NCBI GenBank assembly: GCA_035610365.1
Contig: CM069432.1
Span: forward strand, 261,079,177-261,143,176
DNA: 64,000 nt
From: Aquatica leii
Taxonomy: Eukaryota; Arthropoda; Insecta; Coleoptera; Lampyridae
Direction: 5' to 3'
The notes beneath the pieces were generated by a model that did not search any database, had not been told where the DNA came from, and saw nothing but the letters and a program-made list of their open reading frames with translations. Below, one piece after another: positions 22,636-32,949 of this stretch (position 1 is the first letter of the stretch; each line of letters begins with the position of its first letter). The position numbers were made by a program, and so were the translations under genes.

Positions 22636-23095
22636 CAGTGGCGGCACAAGACCTAAATTTTATGTGGGCAAGGTACATTTCGCGAGGCCCTCTGATGGTT
22701 CAAGAAGAAGGAAATATAAAATAAAAAATCACTTGAAATTAAACAGGTTTTTATTCATCAAGAAACAAGCCTAAATTTTTACTATACTTCTTTGGAAGAA
22801 TAAGCAAAAATAAAAAAAAAATAAAGAAAAATTAAAGAAACAGAAATTTTCTATTTTTAGTTTTACTGAAGTCCTTAACGATTGGTTCGTAATTTATCTT
22901 AGATGCTATATCTGCTTCAATAGATAAAACTGCTAAAGCTGAAAGTCTGTCGTGACCCATAGTATTTTTTAAGTAATTTTTAATTAGTTTTAATTTTGGA
23001 AAGCTCCTTTCAGCGAAAGCAGTACTTACATCACCTGGCACGTGGTTATAATTATGCCTCATAACACGTGCCAGACGAAAGTCTGTAAGATTAGA
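22636..23095 (-). mobile_element. hAT transposon 3' fragment
   Basis: The minus strand encodes the hAT C-terminal dimerisation block: AERSFPKLKLIKNYLKNTM, then RLSALAVLSIEADIA (23000-22890). The 3' side ends at 22636 in CAGTGGCGGCACAAGAC, which looks like a hAT terminal repeat. The catalytic part is absent and no opposite terminal repeat was found. Confidence 0.65.
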
Positions 23096-23099
23096 ATTA

Positions 23100-24165
23100 A
23101 CGTTCCATCATTTTTACAATTGGATCAAACAGGATGACCATCTAGTAGAAAATTTTTAAGCAAATTGTCGAGCGCTAGCACGAGGTTTTCAATACTTTGT
23201 CAAAATACTGAATGACAATCAAGATTTAACCATTCGCAACATATAACGTTTCAGACATGGCTACAATCACACAGATGTGACGCTACGAAAACACTTTTCG
23301 ATCAACTCTACGGAGGCCTGTATTCTATCGTTCAACGTGGATCGAAAACATTCATTGTTAAATATTTAAGGTCAACAAAAAATTATCTCAATCGATCGTC
23401 TTTAACCTCTATACACCGCAGACCATGTCTGACATATCTTGCACGGCTTGCCACCAGGCAAATTATGTAGTGCAACAATACAGCCACACATAATCTCTAG
23501 ATCAGGACGACGAATTTGATTACCAGAACTCTTAAGCTAACGATAGCTAACAACGAAATTTTCATGATGTTTGCAACATGAAGGTGAATTTACATCACAG
23601 TCTATAACTGGGAAAGGAGCCTTGTGACGACTTAATTTCTTAAACATTTCATATTTATAGTAGTATTCAGGTTTCTACGGGTTACATTTGCAACACAATT
23701 TTTCATTCTGGAGAATTTTTGTGTTGTCGTTCTTACACAAGCTAAGCTTTCGACACATGATACAGTGGAAATTTTCAGAGCCCGGAAGAAACAGATTGAT
23801 TGCGCCTTGAAGTTTTGTTTTTATAAACCGGCCTCCGATCGATAAAACTGGTTTCCAAATCTCCGGTAAAGGAAAACTACAATCTTGGTTAATATTAAAA
23901 GAGTTTTTAATTCCCTAATTTTTTGCTGATAATAGTTTGAAACATTTACCGAAATTTTAGTGTTTTCAAACCCGTTTCTTGTGCGTGTTCCGCCACCGCT
24001 GACTTCGAAGGTTGTTTACATTACGCCTTTGATGCTCCCTAATACGAATTCCCACGTTTCTACCCGTTTCTCCATAGCAGAAGGAATTTCGCTCGTGCAC
24101 TTGACGCCAAGTGGTCCGGGGGAGACTTTAGTATTAATCATACTGTAACGCCAACGCGTTTAGGA
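23100..24165 (-). pseudogene. Unidentified Cys-rich coding remnant
   Basis: Three consecutive minus-strand frames look like one decayed protein. Frame A (24141-23821, one internal TAA at 24018) begins with SPGPLGVKCTSEIPSAMEKR and includes SVNVSNYYQQKIREL. Frame B (about 23895-23402, TAGs at 23677 and 23539) includes FPLPEIWKP, INLFLPGSENFHCIMCRKL, CCKHHENFVV and GGKPCKICQTW. Frame C (about 23370-23120, several stops) continues with ICCEWLNLDC. Across roughly 350 codons there are few stops per frame, and Cys is spaced as in a metal-binding or disulphide-rich protein. I do not recognise the family. It is not a hAT transposase domain, although a hAT tail abuts it. A captured host gene, an unknown element, or an endogenised large DNA virus gene are all possible. 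Confidence 0.4.
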
Positions 24166-24461
24166 TTTGCTACTACTTTTTAGTAATCTTTTTAATCCAT
24201 TAAGTTAATATAAGGATCAGTGCTTCCAGATCTACGATAACTTTAATAGGACTACTACAGTTTAGTACGACTACTGTTTATGTAGCCACAAGCTTATATT
24301 TATTGTACATCATAATTACTTTAGGAGTGTACCGACGACTAGATTGTTAGTCAAAACTTTGCAGTTGATACCTGCTGTCTCTCTCTTTCTTTCTCTTTTA
24401 TGTTATCAATTGTTCAGTAATACTAGTCAAAAATTAACGAAATTTTGTTGTCTGTGATAAC

Positions 24462-24655
24462 TGTGGATTGTTTTATTTCTTCACGCACAATTGGTATTGC
24501 GGGTTCGGGGAATTTCTTTATTTTGTTCAGACTTATTTCTTTTTCTACGGGCACCGACTCACTCAAAAAATTCGATTCTACGACGAAAGCTAGCCAAAAG
24601 GTAGTCGACTATCTACTAAATCATTTCTTACACCTCCACAATTTGTGCGTTACAG
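24462..24655. repeat. Dispersed non-coding repeat, copy B
   Basis: Diverged partner of 14837-15105, in the same orientation. See copy A for the shared landmarks. Confidence 0.5.
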
Positions 24656-24689
24656 GGTGCTCTAAAATACATTTTTTAATGTTACGAAT

Positions 24690-25060
24690 TAATTTTTAAT
24701 TTCCGGTAATATATTGCGAATATGTTCTGCAAGTTTGTGCAAACTATCAACCAAACATGTATGACATGGATGAGTAAAAACATCCGCGTTGCTTTTAGCA
24801 TATCAACAGCCACGCCTGAATGATTAACACGTACTCTTCTTTATTTTCTTCTAGCACAATTATACAAAATGCATCGTCAACCAATCTGGCTACAGTTGCA
24901 TTATTCGTTGTTTCCAACACTGTACAAGCTAGCAAATGTAGAGCGAATTTCAATCGCCGTTAGTTGACTCACTATCATATTGGCTGCAGATCTCTCTACG
25001 TCATCTACTGTTTTGTCAACGACTAAATAAAGGCATCTATCTCTCATATCTGAATTGGTG
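24690..25060 (-). pseudogene. hAT-like transposase fragment
   Basis: Minus-strand pieces read VVDKTVDDVERSAANMIVSQL and, after a shift, ADVFTHPCHTCLVDSLHKLAEHIRNILPEI. These resemble the 'D-x-T-x-D ... R' catalytic block and the 'C-x-x-H-x-L-H' helix of hAT transposases that lie far from the dimerisation domain. Stops are frequent. It may belong with the hAT tail at 22636-23095, but the unidentified remnant lies between them. Confidence 0.4.
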
Positions 25061-25144
25061 AATTTTTAAAAAAACGTTTAAACTTTGGGGTCTCTAATTT
25101 GTATAGCGGAATATTTTCAAAATGTAAATACTTGTTTGTTACAA

Positions 25145-25480
25145 ACAGTACAACAAAAATATAGAACAACATGGTACTGCAATGGGAAATAGCTTATCGC
25201 CGTTTATTGCCAATTTATTTATGGAAAAATTTGAAACTGATTTGGAACGAGATTTAGAATATTTTTCTAGAGTCTGTTTAAAATATTTAGATGATCTGTT
25301 TGCTATCGTCGATACCAAAATTTGTAATCATCTAAAGACTTAGTGGAAATGCAAGATAAATCTGAAATATATCAAATTAATTGTAAAGACTGTAGTCAAG
25401 TATACATTGGCCAAACAAAGAGAGCTTTTTAAATTCATTTTAAAGCGCATTTACGGTATGCCGATTGTGTAAATTAGTAG
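25145..25480 (+). mobile_element. Penelope-like element, internally deleted fragment
   Basis: Plus-strand translation of 25165-25340 gives HGTAMGNSLSPFIANLFMEK and VCLKYLDDLFAIVDTK. This is the PLE RT core with the YLDD catalytic block intact. After about 30 nt it jumps to EIYQINCKDCSQVYIGQTKR (25355-25430), the GIY-YIG core. The RT thumb and linker are missing, so this is a deletion derivative. Confidence 0.7.
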
Positions 25481-27660
25481 GCTTCTTAACATTAGTTTAG
25501 TATTCTTGTCGGTGATGATGATAGCATGGGTATAGAAACGCGTTCGAGTTTTATAAAGGTATTGTAGCATTTGGTGTTGTGATTTTTGTTTAAATACAAA
25601 AAAAACATCAGTCGTGTAACACTTAAAAGCATTGATCAATTGTAACTCTCATCAAAGCATAAATTGAATTAGAAAAAAAATGCGTTTAGACCCATTACTG
25701 TTTGGGGAATTAATGAGTCAGTTTTTGAGTGGGGGTAATGACGTCATAATTAGTTAGGTACCAAACACAAAACAAAAATTTTAATACAGACAAGTAGTTC
25801 TAGATCTTTATCAGTAGGATTTGACATATCCTAATTTGTATACATAAAATTTGCAGAATGTTAGTTTCGGAAAGTACAAAAATAATTCGTTTTAAAAATT
25901 TTTGTTTAGAACACTAAACAATATTGGCATCTATAATTTCGAAACTTCTACTACATGAACAACGATGTAAATCGTTCGTGATATAACAGTCAGTTTGTGA
26001 CTAAAATTAATTCTGCTTACGGACAAATCCACAATAACTATTGCACGATTAAAACTTTGGCACTTTAATGGAAATGAGTTTATTTGATTGACGTTTGCTC
26101 ATTAATAGAATTAATCGGGATCATCAAACTTCACGTATAATTTCTATGTTAGTTGTGTTTATATTTATATCGTTTGTCCGAGTTATTAGTTTTCTAGAAT
26201 TACACTTTTTTACTTTATATAAAATATGAAATTTTTAAGGTATAATTCTTTTAAGATTTTGCGTAATCTTGTAATTAAGATTTGTTTATCTTCGAATCTT
26301 ACATCAAGCGAAACGTTTACAAAATTAATTGAATTTTTAATCAACTTACGCGTTTTAACGTAAAAAAATAAACATTACAGTTACATTTTGCATAAATGTA
26401 AAATTAATTTCGTTGTTTTGATAACGTAATGTATTTGTTAAGCATACGATAATGTGCTAGGCGGTTAGAAATTTATTAAATTAAACCAAAATTTTAAAGC
26501 CATGTAATTAAAATAATTAACTCGAAAAGCTTTGCCTTTTAAAACGAATTATGCGAATACGTTTGAAAAAAACGGTTTTCCCGTGTTTCGAATTAACTTT
26601 TATGCTCAAGCAAAATAGTTGAAATATTTAAATTTCGATTACCATTTAACGTCGATCCTTTACACGTTAAAGTGCAGGCAGAGTATCAAAAATGTACTCA
26701 TTAAATATTGGTTTGAGCCTTGGTCTTTTGGGAGAATGAGCAGCTCTTAAAAAATTCAAACGTCGTAAAGTAGGTCTCTGGAAGTTGTTGCGATCAATTT
26801 TTAATAGATTTTGAAGTGATGTTATAAGGGAATAGAAGCTGAACATGTATACGTAACGTAAATAGAGGATTGCTATTCTTCCGTTTGAATACACAATGTT
26901 TAATTATTTCTAAGTGCTTTAACAGTGACAAATGGTTCTAATGTAATTTGTACGCGAATGTTTCTCGTCTGGAATAAAGAGCTAATGAAAATGTACAGTT
27001 TCTGCGTGGAAATAACTGGCACCAGATGGTACGTTACAGACGAAATGTTGAAGTTTATATGCGAAGAGCCACTCGGTATGGTGACAGTTTATGATTTTTA
27101 GCTTAAACACGTTTTCTGTGAACTGTTTTTGTGAAATATGCTCGTGGATTGGAGTTATTTAGAAAAAAGGCAATAAACGCTATGTGGGGTTTTAAATGAG
27201 AATGAGATAGAAATCGGCAACGATTGCTGAATCGTAGCTGTGATTATGTACAATCTCTGTTAAAGCGAAGTGACGTGGAAAGCAACGATACGCAACAAAA
27301 AGAACTAATGTAATTTTCCCGAATTTTTTTGTGTGTTACCCGTTACGTAATTTTATCATGTGTAATCTAGTGTATGTGCAACAAAAACCAAAGGTGTTGG
27401 TATATTATTCTAAGTATTTGTATCTCTGCAAACGAGGATTTATTACAGTAACCGTTTTCATTTGTAGCATAGTCTGTATATGACGACCTAACAATAATTT
27501 GCGTTTACCAAAATTTTAAATGTAATAGAAATTTAATAGTGAATTTCACTTTTATTAAATTTTTGTTAGTTAGGTATAACGGAGTAAGAACGAAAATAGA
27601 AGTTGGGTCTACTAAAAATATAGAAACAAAAGAACATCAACACACTGTAAAAATAAAGCT
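25481..27660. other. No recognisable gene
   Basis: AT-rich. One minus-strand stretch at 26777-26667 follows an AACTTCCAG acceptor-like site and reads RPTLRRLNFLRAAHSPKRPR before a stop. It could be a terminal exon, but nothing else supports it. Confidence 0.35.
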
Positions 27661-27664
27661 ACTC

Positions 27665-27935
27665 AGTATAGACTGTCTTGATAAGGATACGGAGCGTCTG
27701 TGTCTCAACAATGTCAAGGTCTACAGGTATGGAAAAAAATCCTTATAAATGAAGTGAGCAAGAGGAATCGCAGTTACGCCACCTAGCGGTGGGTTTACAA
27801 ACTTCAAAATAATTGTCAGTCATTTCTCTTGCCTACTTTATTTATAAGGATTTTTTTCCCAAACCTCTAAGCCTTGCCATTGTGGAGATACAGCCGTTCC
27901 GTATTCTGATCCGGACACCCGGTATACAATTTTGA
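27665..27935. mobile_element. Hairpin MITE
   Basis: Two inverted arms (about 27670-27765 and 27815-27935) share ATACGGA(G/A)CG(T/G)CTGT, AACAATG/CACAATG, TCAAGG/GCAAGG and GGAAAAAAATCCTTATAAAT over about 100 bp. The outer end of the right arm reads, in reverse, ATACCGGGTGTCCGG, like the termini of mariner-type MITEs. The central loop is about 50 bp and no gene is present. Confidence 0.6.
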
Positions 27936-27939
27936 AATT

Positions 27940-29420
27940 TGCAGTTCCGTTTTAGACTATAAGAGAACTTCTGCTTAGAATCAAATACAATTTTAGAAGG
28001 TTGTAATGTTTAATTTCTCACAAATTTTGGTGTACTGTACTAACTCTGAATTTAAAATATCTTTGGTAACTACATTCGTGGTCAGATAGCAATGATTAGC
28101 AAACGGAAATATAGATTTAACAAATCTAATTGATATTAGCTGCTTTACATCAGCAAGTATCAGAAACGATCATTAAAATGTAATCAATAAGGCTTAGTAT
28201 TAGTAAAAATGAAGGTAAAAGGCGAAAAACTTAGTTATATGAGCAAATAGTTATTGTCGTTAACAAATTTTATTAGTAGTTATAGTCAATAATTTTTTTG
28301 GTTGAAGTAACAAAAACAATTTTATTCGAATTGTTTTGTCGATGCAACAAAATGAATCTGTTGTCAAGGCAAAATACATTATTTTTATGAGTTATATTAA
28401 AAACTGTATGAATTTTGCCCAGTCGTGAATGTCATCTACGAGCTGGACGTTACTGATTACTATTTCCGTTTTTAACGTTAAGGAAACAGCACGTGTGCTA
28501 ACGCCATGCCCAGTGATATCTACATTTTAAGTATTTTGGCACATCCACCCTACCAATGTATAAATCAATTTCGATTTTGATGTGTTACATGTGAAAGATT
28601 CGTTAGGATAATAATGAATTTTCATTTTACGGCGCGATTTAATTTCTCATTTATTATCATAGCAAGTTTGGTCGCCTGCACGTGTTTGTTACTTTAGAAA
28701 ATTTTAATGACTGGCTAATTACTTTCTTTTTGGGTCCGGAAACAAGAACTAAACCGTATTAGTTAGATGTTAATCATGTCATCCACTAACCTACACTAGA
28801 TGGGCAAATTGAAATCGTTTATATATCTTTTGCTGAGGCAAATAACTACGACTTCTGGAAGCTTAGCACACACACAAAATCTTTGCAGCTTATTTGTGAT
28901 AGCACGACTGTATATTTATCAGCTTAATTTTCAGCAATTTTAGGGGGATGATTTGGACATGCTGTTAGCTAATTGCATATTAAGAACGCTATATAGTTTT
29001 AATCGTGCGTTTTTTTTCTTAATGTGTATTTACTGTAATTTTGTGATAATTTAATTTTTTTGGTATTTACTGACTTGAATTTATTGAATTCAACGTTAAG
29101 GTCAATACAGGTTGCACACAGTTAACATCTTTTTCTATTGACGTCATTTACTTTTTGAACCATCCGACTTCTTCTTAGCACTATCGCTGGTAGAGGTTAG
29201 GTTACTAAGCAGAATTACACATTTATTATTATTAGGCGCGTAGCTTACTATAGTAACATTGTTTCTAAAGCAAAACATCGAAGAACAAACTGGGCGATGT
29301 CTCGACGGTTTCAGTTCTTTTGGAATGTCTTGTTTGTTTTGCCTTAGTGTGCCGACATAGATAGCTAATGGAACACCTGTGAGGAAATTATCTATTAGAA
29401 TGTTTAGCCCAGAATTTTAA
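27940..29420. other. No recognisable gene
   Basis: AT-rich DNA without a supportable open frame, repeat pair or RNA gene. Confidence 0.4.
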
Positions 29421-29424
29421 ACAC

Positions 29425-29560
29425 TACAAACTGAACTGAACAACTTCAAGTCATTCTTATGCGGTTGTTCACCAATTTGCCGTACCGCATAAATCATGCC
29501 ATCGATTGCATATTGGGAGCTAGATTCACACTTCCATAATTTCTTGCAGGTTGTAATGTA
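29425..29560 (-). pseudogene. PiggyBac-like transposase scrap
   Basis: The minus strand reads LWKCESSSQYAIDGMIYAV, then GEQPHKNDLK. This resembles the segment of piggyBac-family transposases in which 'K-hydrophobic-W-x-L-x-(D/E)-S-x-(S/T)-x-Y-x-hydrophobic ... Y-x-G-(K/R)-x-x-G' precedes the third catalytic Asp. Only about 40 codons remain. Confidence 0.4.
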
Positions 29561-29569
29561 AAATAAAAA

Positions 29570-31131
29570 AACACAATAAAAATAAAAATGCAAAATATAA
29601 ATATACATTTATCGAAAGCAAAAATTCTTATTACCACGGCAGCAGTCGGAACACAGACCTCTGGATGTGAGCTTGAATGAAAGTAAAATAATAGGCGTGA
29701 ATTCCTTTAATTTATCTGCAATTATAACATATTACACTAACTGTTTACATTAAAGAAAAAAGTCAACATTATTTGGGTGCCAATCACCTTTAAATTGGTG
29801 ATAAATAAAAAGCATAAAAATCTTATAACTAACTAAATACGTCCAAGTTGACTCACCAATATAATATGACGTTATTTGAGATCTTTTATTTATAGCACAT
29901 TCTTTGTTCAAATGATAAGCTTCTTCCAGAACAAAATAACGAATCAAACAAATGTAGACTAGCAAAACCAGCAGGCATAAAACCAAAAGATATGAATCCA
30001 ATGAAGAAAAATCCACTAAAGAAAAAGTCCATTAAAGAAAAGACCCTAAATATAAATAATTAGAATGGTTTTTATTCGACATGAAATCACTTACGTTGAT
30101 TTACATACAACGGCCTTGAGAATAAATTCCTTTGTGTTAATGCATTGCGTCACATTGTGAAATCACTAAAAATGTTGAATTCAATAGAAAATTATATCGG
30201 AATGAAGATAAACTTACCAGCAATTAGTTGGAAAGAACAAAAATTAATTTGTATGCGTGTTTACGCCATTATTAATAAAATTGTCTTCCTTGCAACACTT
30301 ACGACGTGCAAGCCCAAAGATGGCTTAAACGAAGTACGAACAAAAATCGATTGCTCGTTCGATTCGAATTACGACGCGACCTTGCCAAACTGAATAAATT
30401 TAAATGGAATATTAGTTGCATAAAATAAGCGTATGCAAAATTGAATTTTAATTGTAATGAATTGTAACGGGACGTTACAAGGTTTGCTGGGCATATACTA
30501 TATAAATCTGCAGCGACCTCAGTAACCAACAAGTTGCTCATCTATTGTTACGTATTGATCAATAATGAAAAGAGGTATACGATATCATCACTAGTTTGTC
30601 AGTTTCTTTGTATCAGGAAAGTGAAATAGTTGTTCAATATACAGGATTGTCAAATTTGCTTGGCGAAGAAATCAACATCTTTCTATTTCTTGGATTTGTC
30701 ACGATACACTCGTTTACCTTGTAAATTCGTACAGTTTACGATATCATAACAACTGCAAAGCTTCTTTAGGTGTAGAACTCGTGCTTTTCTATCAATGTAG
30801 GAGGGCGACGAATACTATTGTGTTTTCGTACTTGACTTGCTGCTGGCCGATCTGAGTTCCGGTTTAGACCATTCGGAGCAATATAACATGGTCGAGAAAC
30901 TGCCATAATCTAGTCTATCAAAGTATAGATTACCCTTATAACTAAAGGGCTAATATTGAAAAATAATTTTGTACACTCAAAAAAGAAAAAACGAGACATT
31001 ACCTACATGGTTCAGGTAAATTTTACTTAGTGTTGTTTCACACTGTGAAAGATTTTTTTTTGTTGCAATTTGTTGGTTACGATTTTAACAAAATTTTTAA
31101 GTTTAATTTAGATAAATTTGTCGTATTCGTT
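29570..31131. other. No recognisable gene
   Basis: Several open frames of 80-90 codons (29750-30016 minus, 30145-30393 plus, 30299-30541 minus) lack domains and overlap one another. At 30000-30050 a short imperfect repeat of TCCAATGAAGAAAAA/TCCACTAAAGAAAAA units occurs. Confidence 0.4.
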
Positions 31132-32069
31132 TGTTACGATAATTTTCTTGTAACTTAATTGTTGGCGGCTACCTCGATATGATTCGACAAGCGGATCGAA
31201 AATCTCGGTGTGCTAATCATAATGTAAATTAAAAAGGCGCCAAAACGGTTGGAAACTAGAATAGAAGACGCCGTTTAAATCTACCCAAGGCTGAGAGAAC
31301 AAATGACAAAGCACAGGTTGTAATAAGGACTATATTTATTTTATCACAGAAAGTAAGGTTAGAAAAGAGAATCGAGGTAGAATTACATAGATGTGATCAA
31401 ATGTTAGTACGTACGTAAGTATTACAAGTAATAATTGTTGATGCAAGTCCCCTTTGGTTGGGCAACACGTACATAAAAAAATATAACACAAATATCCACA
31501 TCCTCGATTATTAAGGAAACGAGAGCGTGCCGTTTAATAATATTTTACACAAATAAAGTTTTATAGTTAGTTGTGACAACAAACTTCATATGTACGTACA
31601 GTCGTGCGTGCAACCAACTGACAACGTAGGTAAAAGAAAATTAAAATAGGAAATACAATACTCACAGTATTGTTATTTTTTTCTTTTTAAGTATGCGGTT
31701 AACGAACGACACTTTACCTAGAATTTCTTAATTTTTGTAAATAAAGAATCACGTACATAAAGCGTTATCACAAATAAATTTCTTCGGTTCACACAATCTA
31801 TGAGAAAAAGACCAAATCCCTCAAATTAATACTGGTTTTTTGGTAAGTGGGCTTTCCAATACGGTTATAAGTGTAATAATTAACCAAAGGTTTCGATATC
31901 CTCAAGCAACGTAGGTGCAACACCCTTTTACTACGTCGTAGATTGTGACGTCATCATATGAATTTTTTCAATATAAACGAACAGGTGTCAATATCTCCAC
32001 ATCAATGGAATACGTGTGGGTATCCAAAATTGCTAATGACAATTACGGGAAAATCAAATTAAAGCACAA
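31132..32069 (-). repeat. LTR-like dispersed repeat, copy 2
   Basis: About 940 bp, starting TGTTACGATAATTTTC and ending CA, aligned with 7625-8474. No coding remnant adjoins it, so it may be a solo LTR. A target duplication could not be confirmed (CGTT on the left, AAAA on the right). Confidence 0.5.
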
Positions 32070-32680
32070 AAATAGAAATTAATTCTTACCCTAGCAGGAC
32101 TTTCACATAAGCAGCAAAAGTACTACCAACAATTATAACGTGAATGAGTGTAAATATTTAGAAATGAAAGCCTCACCGGGCGCGTAAAATAGTTTTTCTC
32201 GTTTGGAGAAAGAAAAGTGGGCGTTCTGGGATGAAACTAATATAAATAAAATAATATAAAATTAGAATGTATGACCCCCGTTTGTTGTTAGTGCATTCGA
32301 CTTTAATAACAAATTTGTACTTGTACCAATTAATTGTGCTAGGTTTGTTACATTTATTTTTGGTGACTAAAAATAAGAAAATTATGAAATGAGAATGAGG
32401 AATTTTTCGTATTTTGGACAGAAAGGTTTCATCATGAAACATATTAACAATTTTTTTAGAGTTGATGGTGTCATATATTTCAAATTAAAAATTTTATAAG
32501 CTTTCGCCAGGCAGTATAAATTAAAATGATAATTATAAAGCTAAGGTAACTAGAAACAACAAATCATAAGAGAATTTGATAATTGGCGCAAGTTTACTTA
32601 ACTACAACATTGGCTCGAAGGTTTAAAGGAAAACTGCCATAACTCTAGACGTAGCTTAAGTGTAATTGGTGGAACAATTA
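32070..32680. other. Spacer, no recognisable gene
   Basis: AT-rich. The minus-strand open frame at 32173-32442 has no recognisable domain. Confidence 0.4.
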
Positions 32681-32684
32681 AAAT

Positions 32685-32945
32685 TAGGAAATAATAGGTA
32701 ACCTTGTGTCAGATAGTTCGAAATCACTGTCTCTGTTGAATTTGTTAATAATTTCATTTATTTCTCTAATCTTTCTTGAGTTCCAGTAATTGTTTTTGTT
32801 TTCTAAGAGGTTATATTGTAAAGAATGTCCAGTGCATGTTTGGCAATAGCAGCCTTAATAGGCTGGAGTAAACAACGATATCTTTTGTGTTCTTTTAGTC
32901 TAATAGTTCTACCAGTTTCACCTTGCCACAGGTCCATGGAACTTA
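32685..32945 (-). mobile_element. Penelope-like element, GIY-YIG fragment
   Basis: The minus strand reads GETGRTIRLKEHKRYRCLLQ, then IAKHALD. After a frameshift it gives NYWNSRKIREINEIINKFN. This is the second half of the GIY-YIG domain and the following helix of a PLE endonuclease. The RT portion is absent. Confidence 0.55.
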
Positions 32946-32949
32946 TTAA

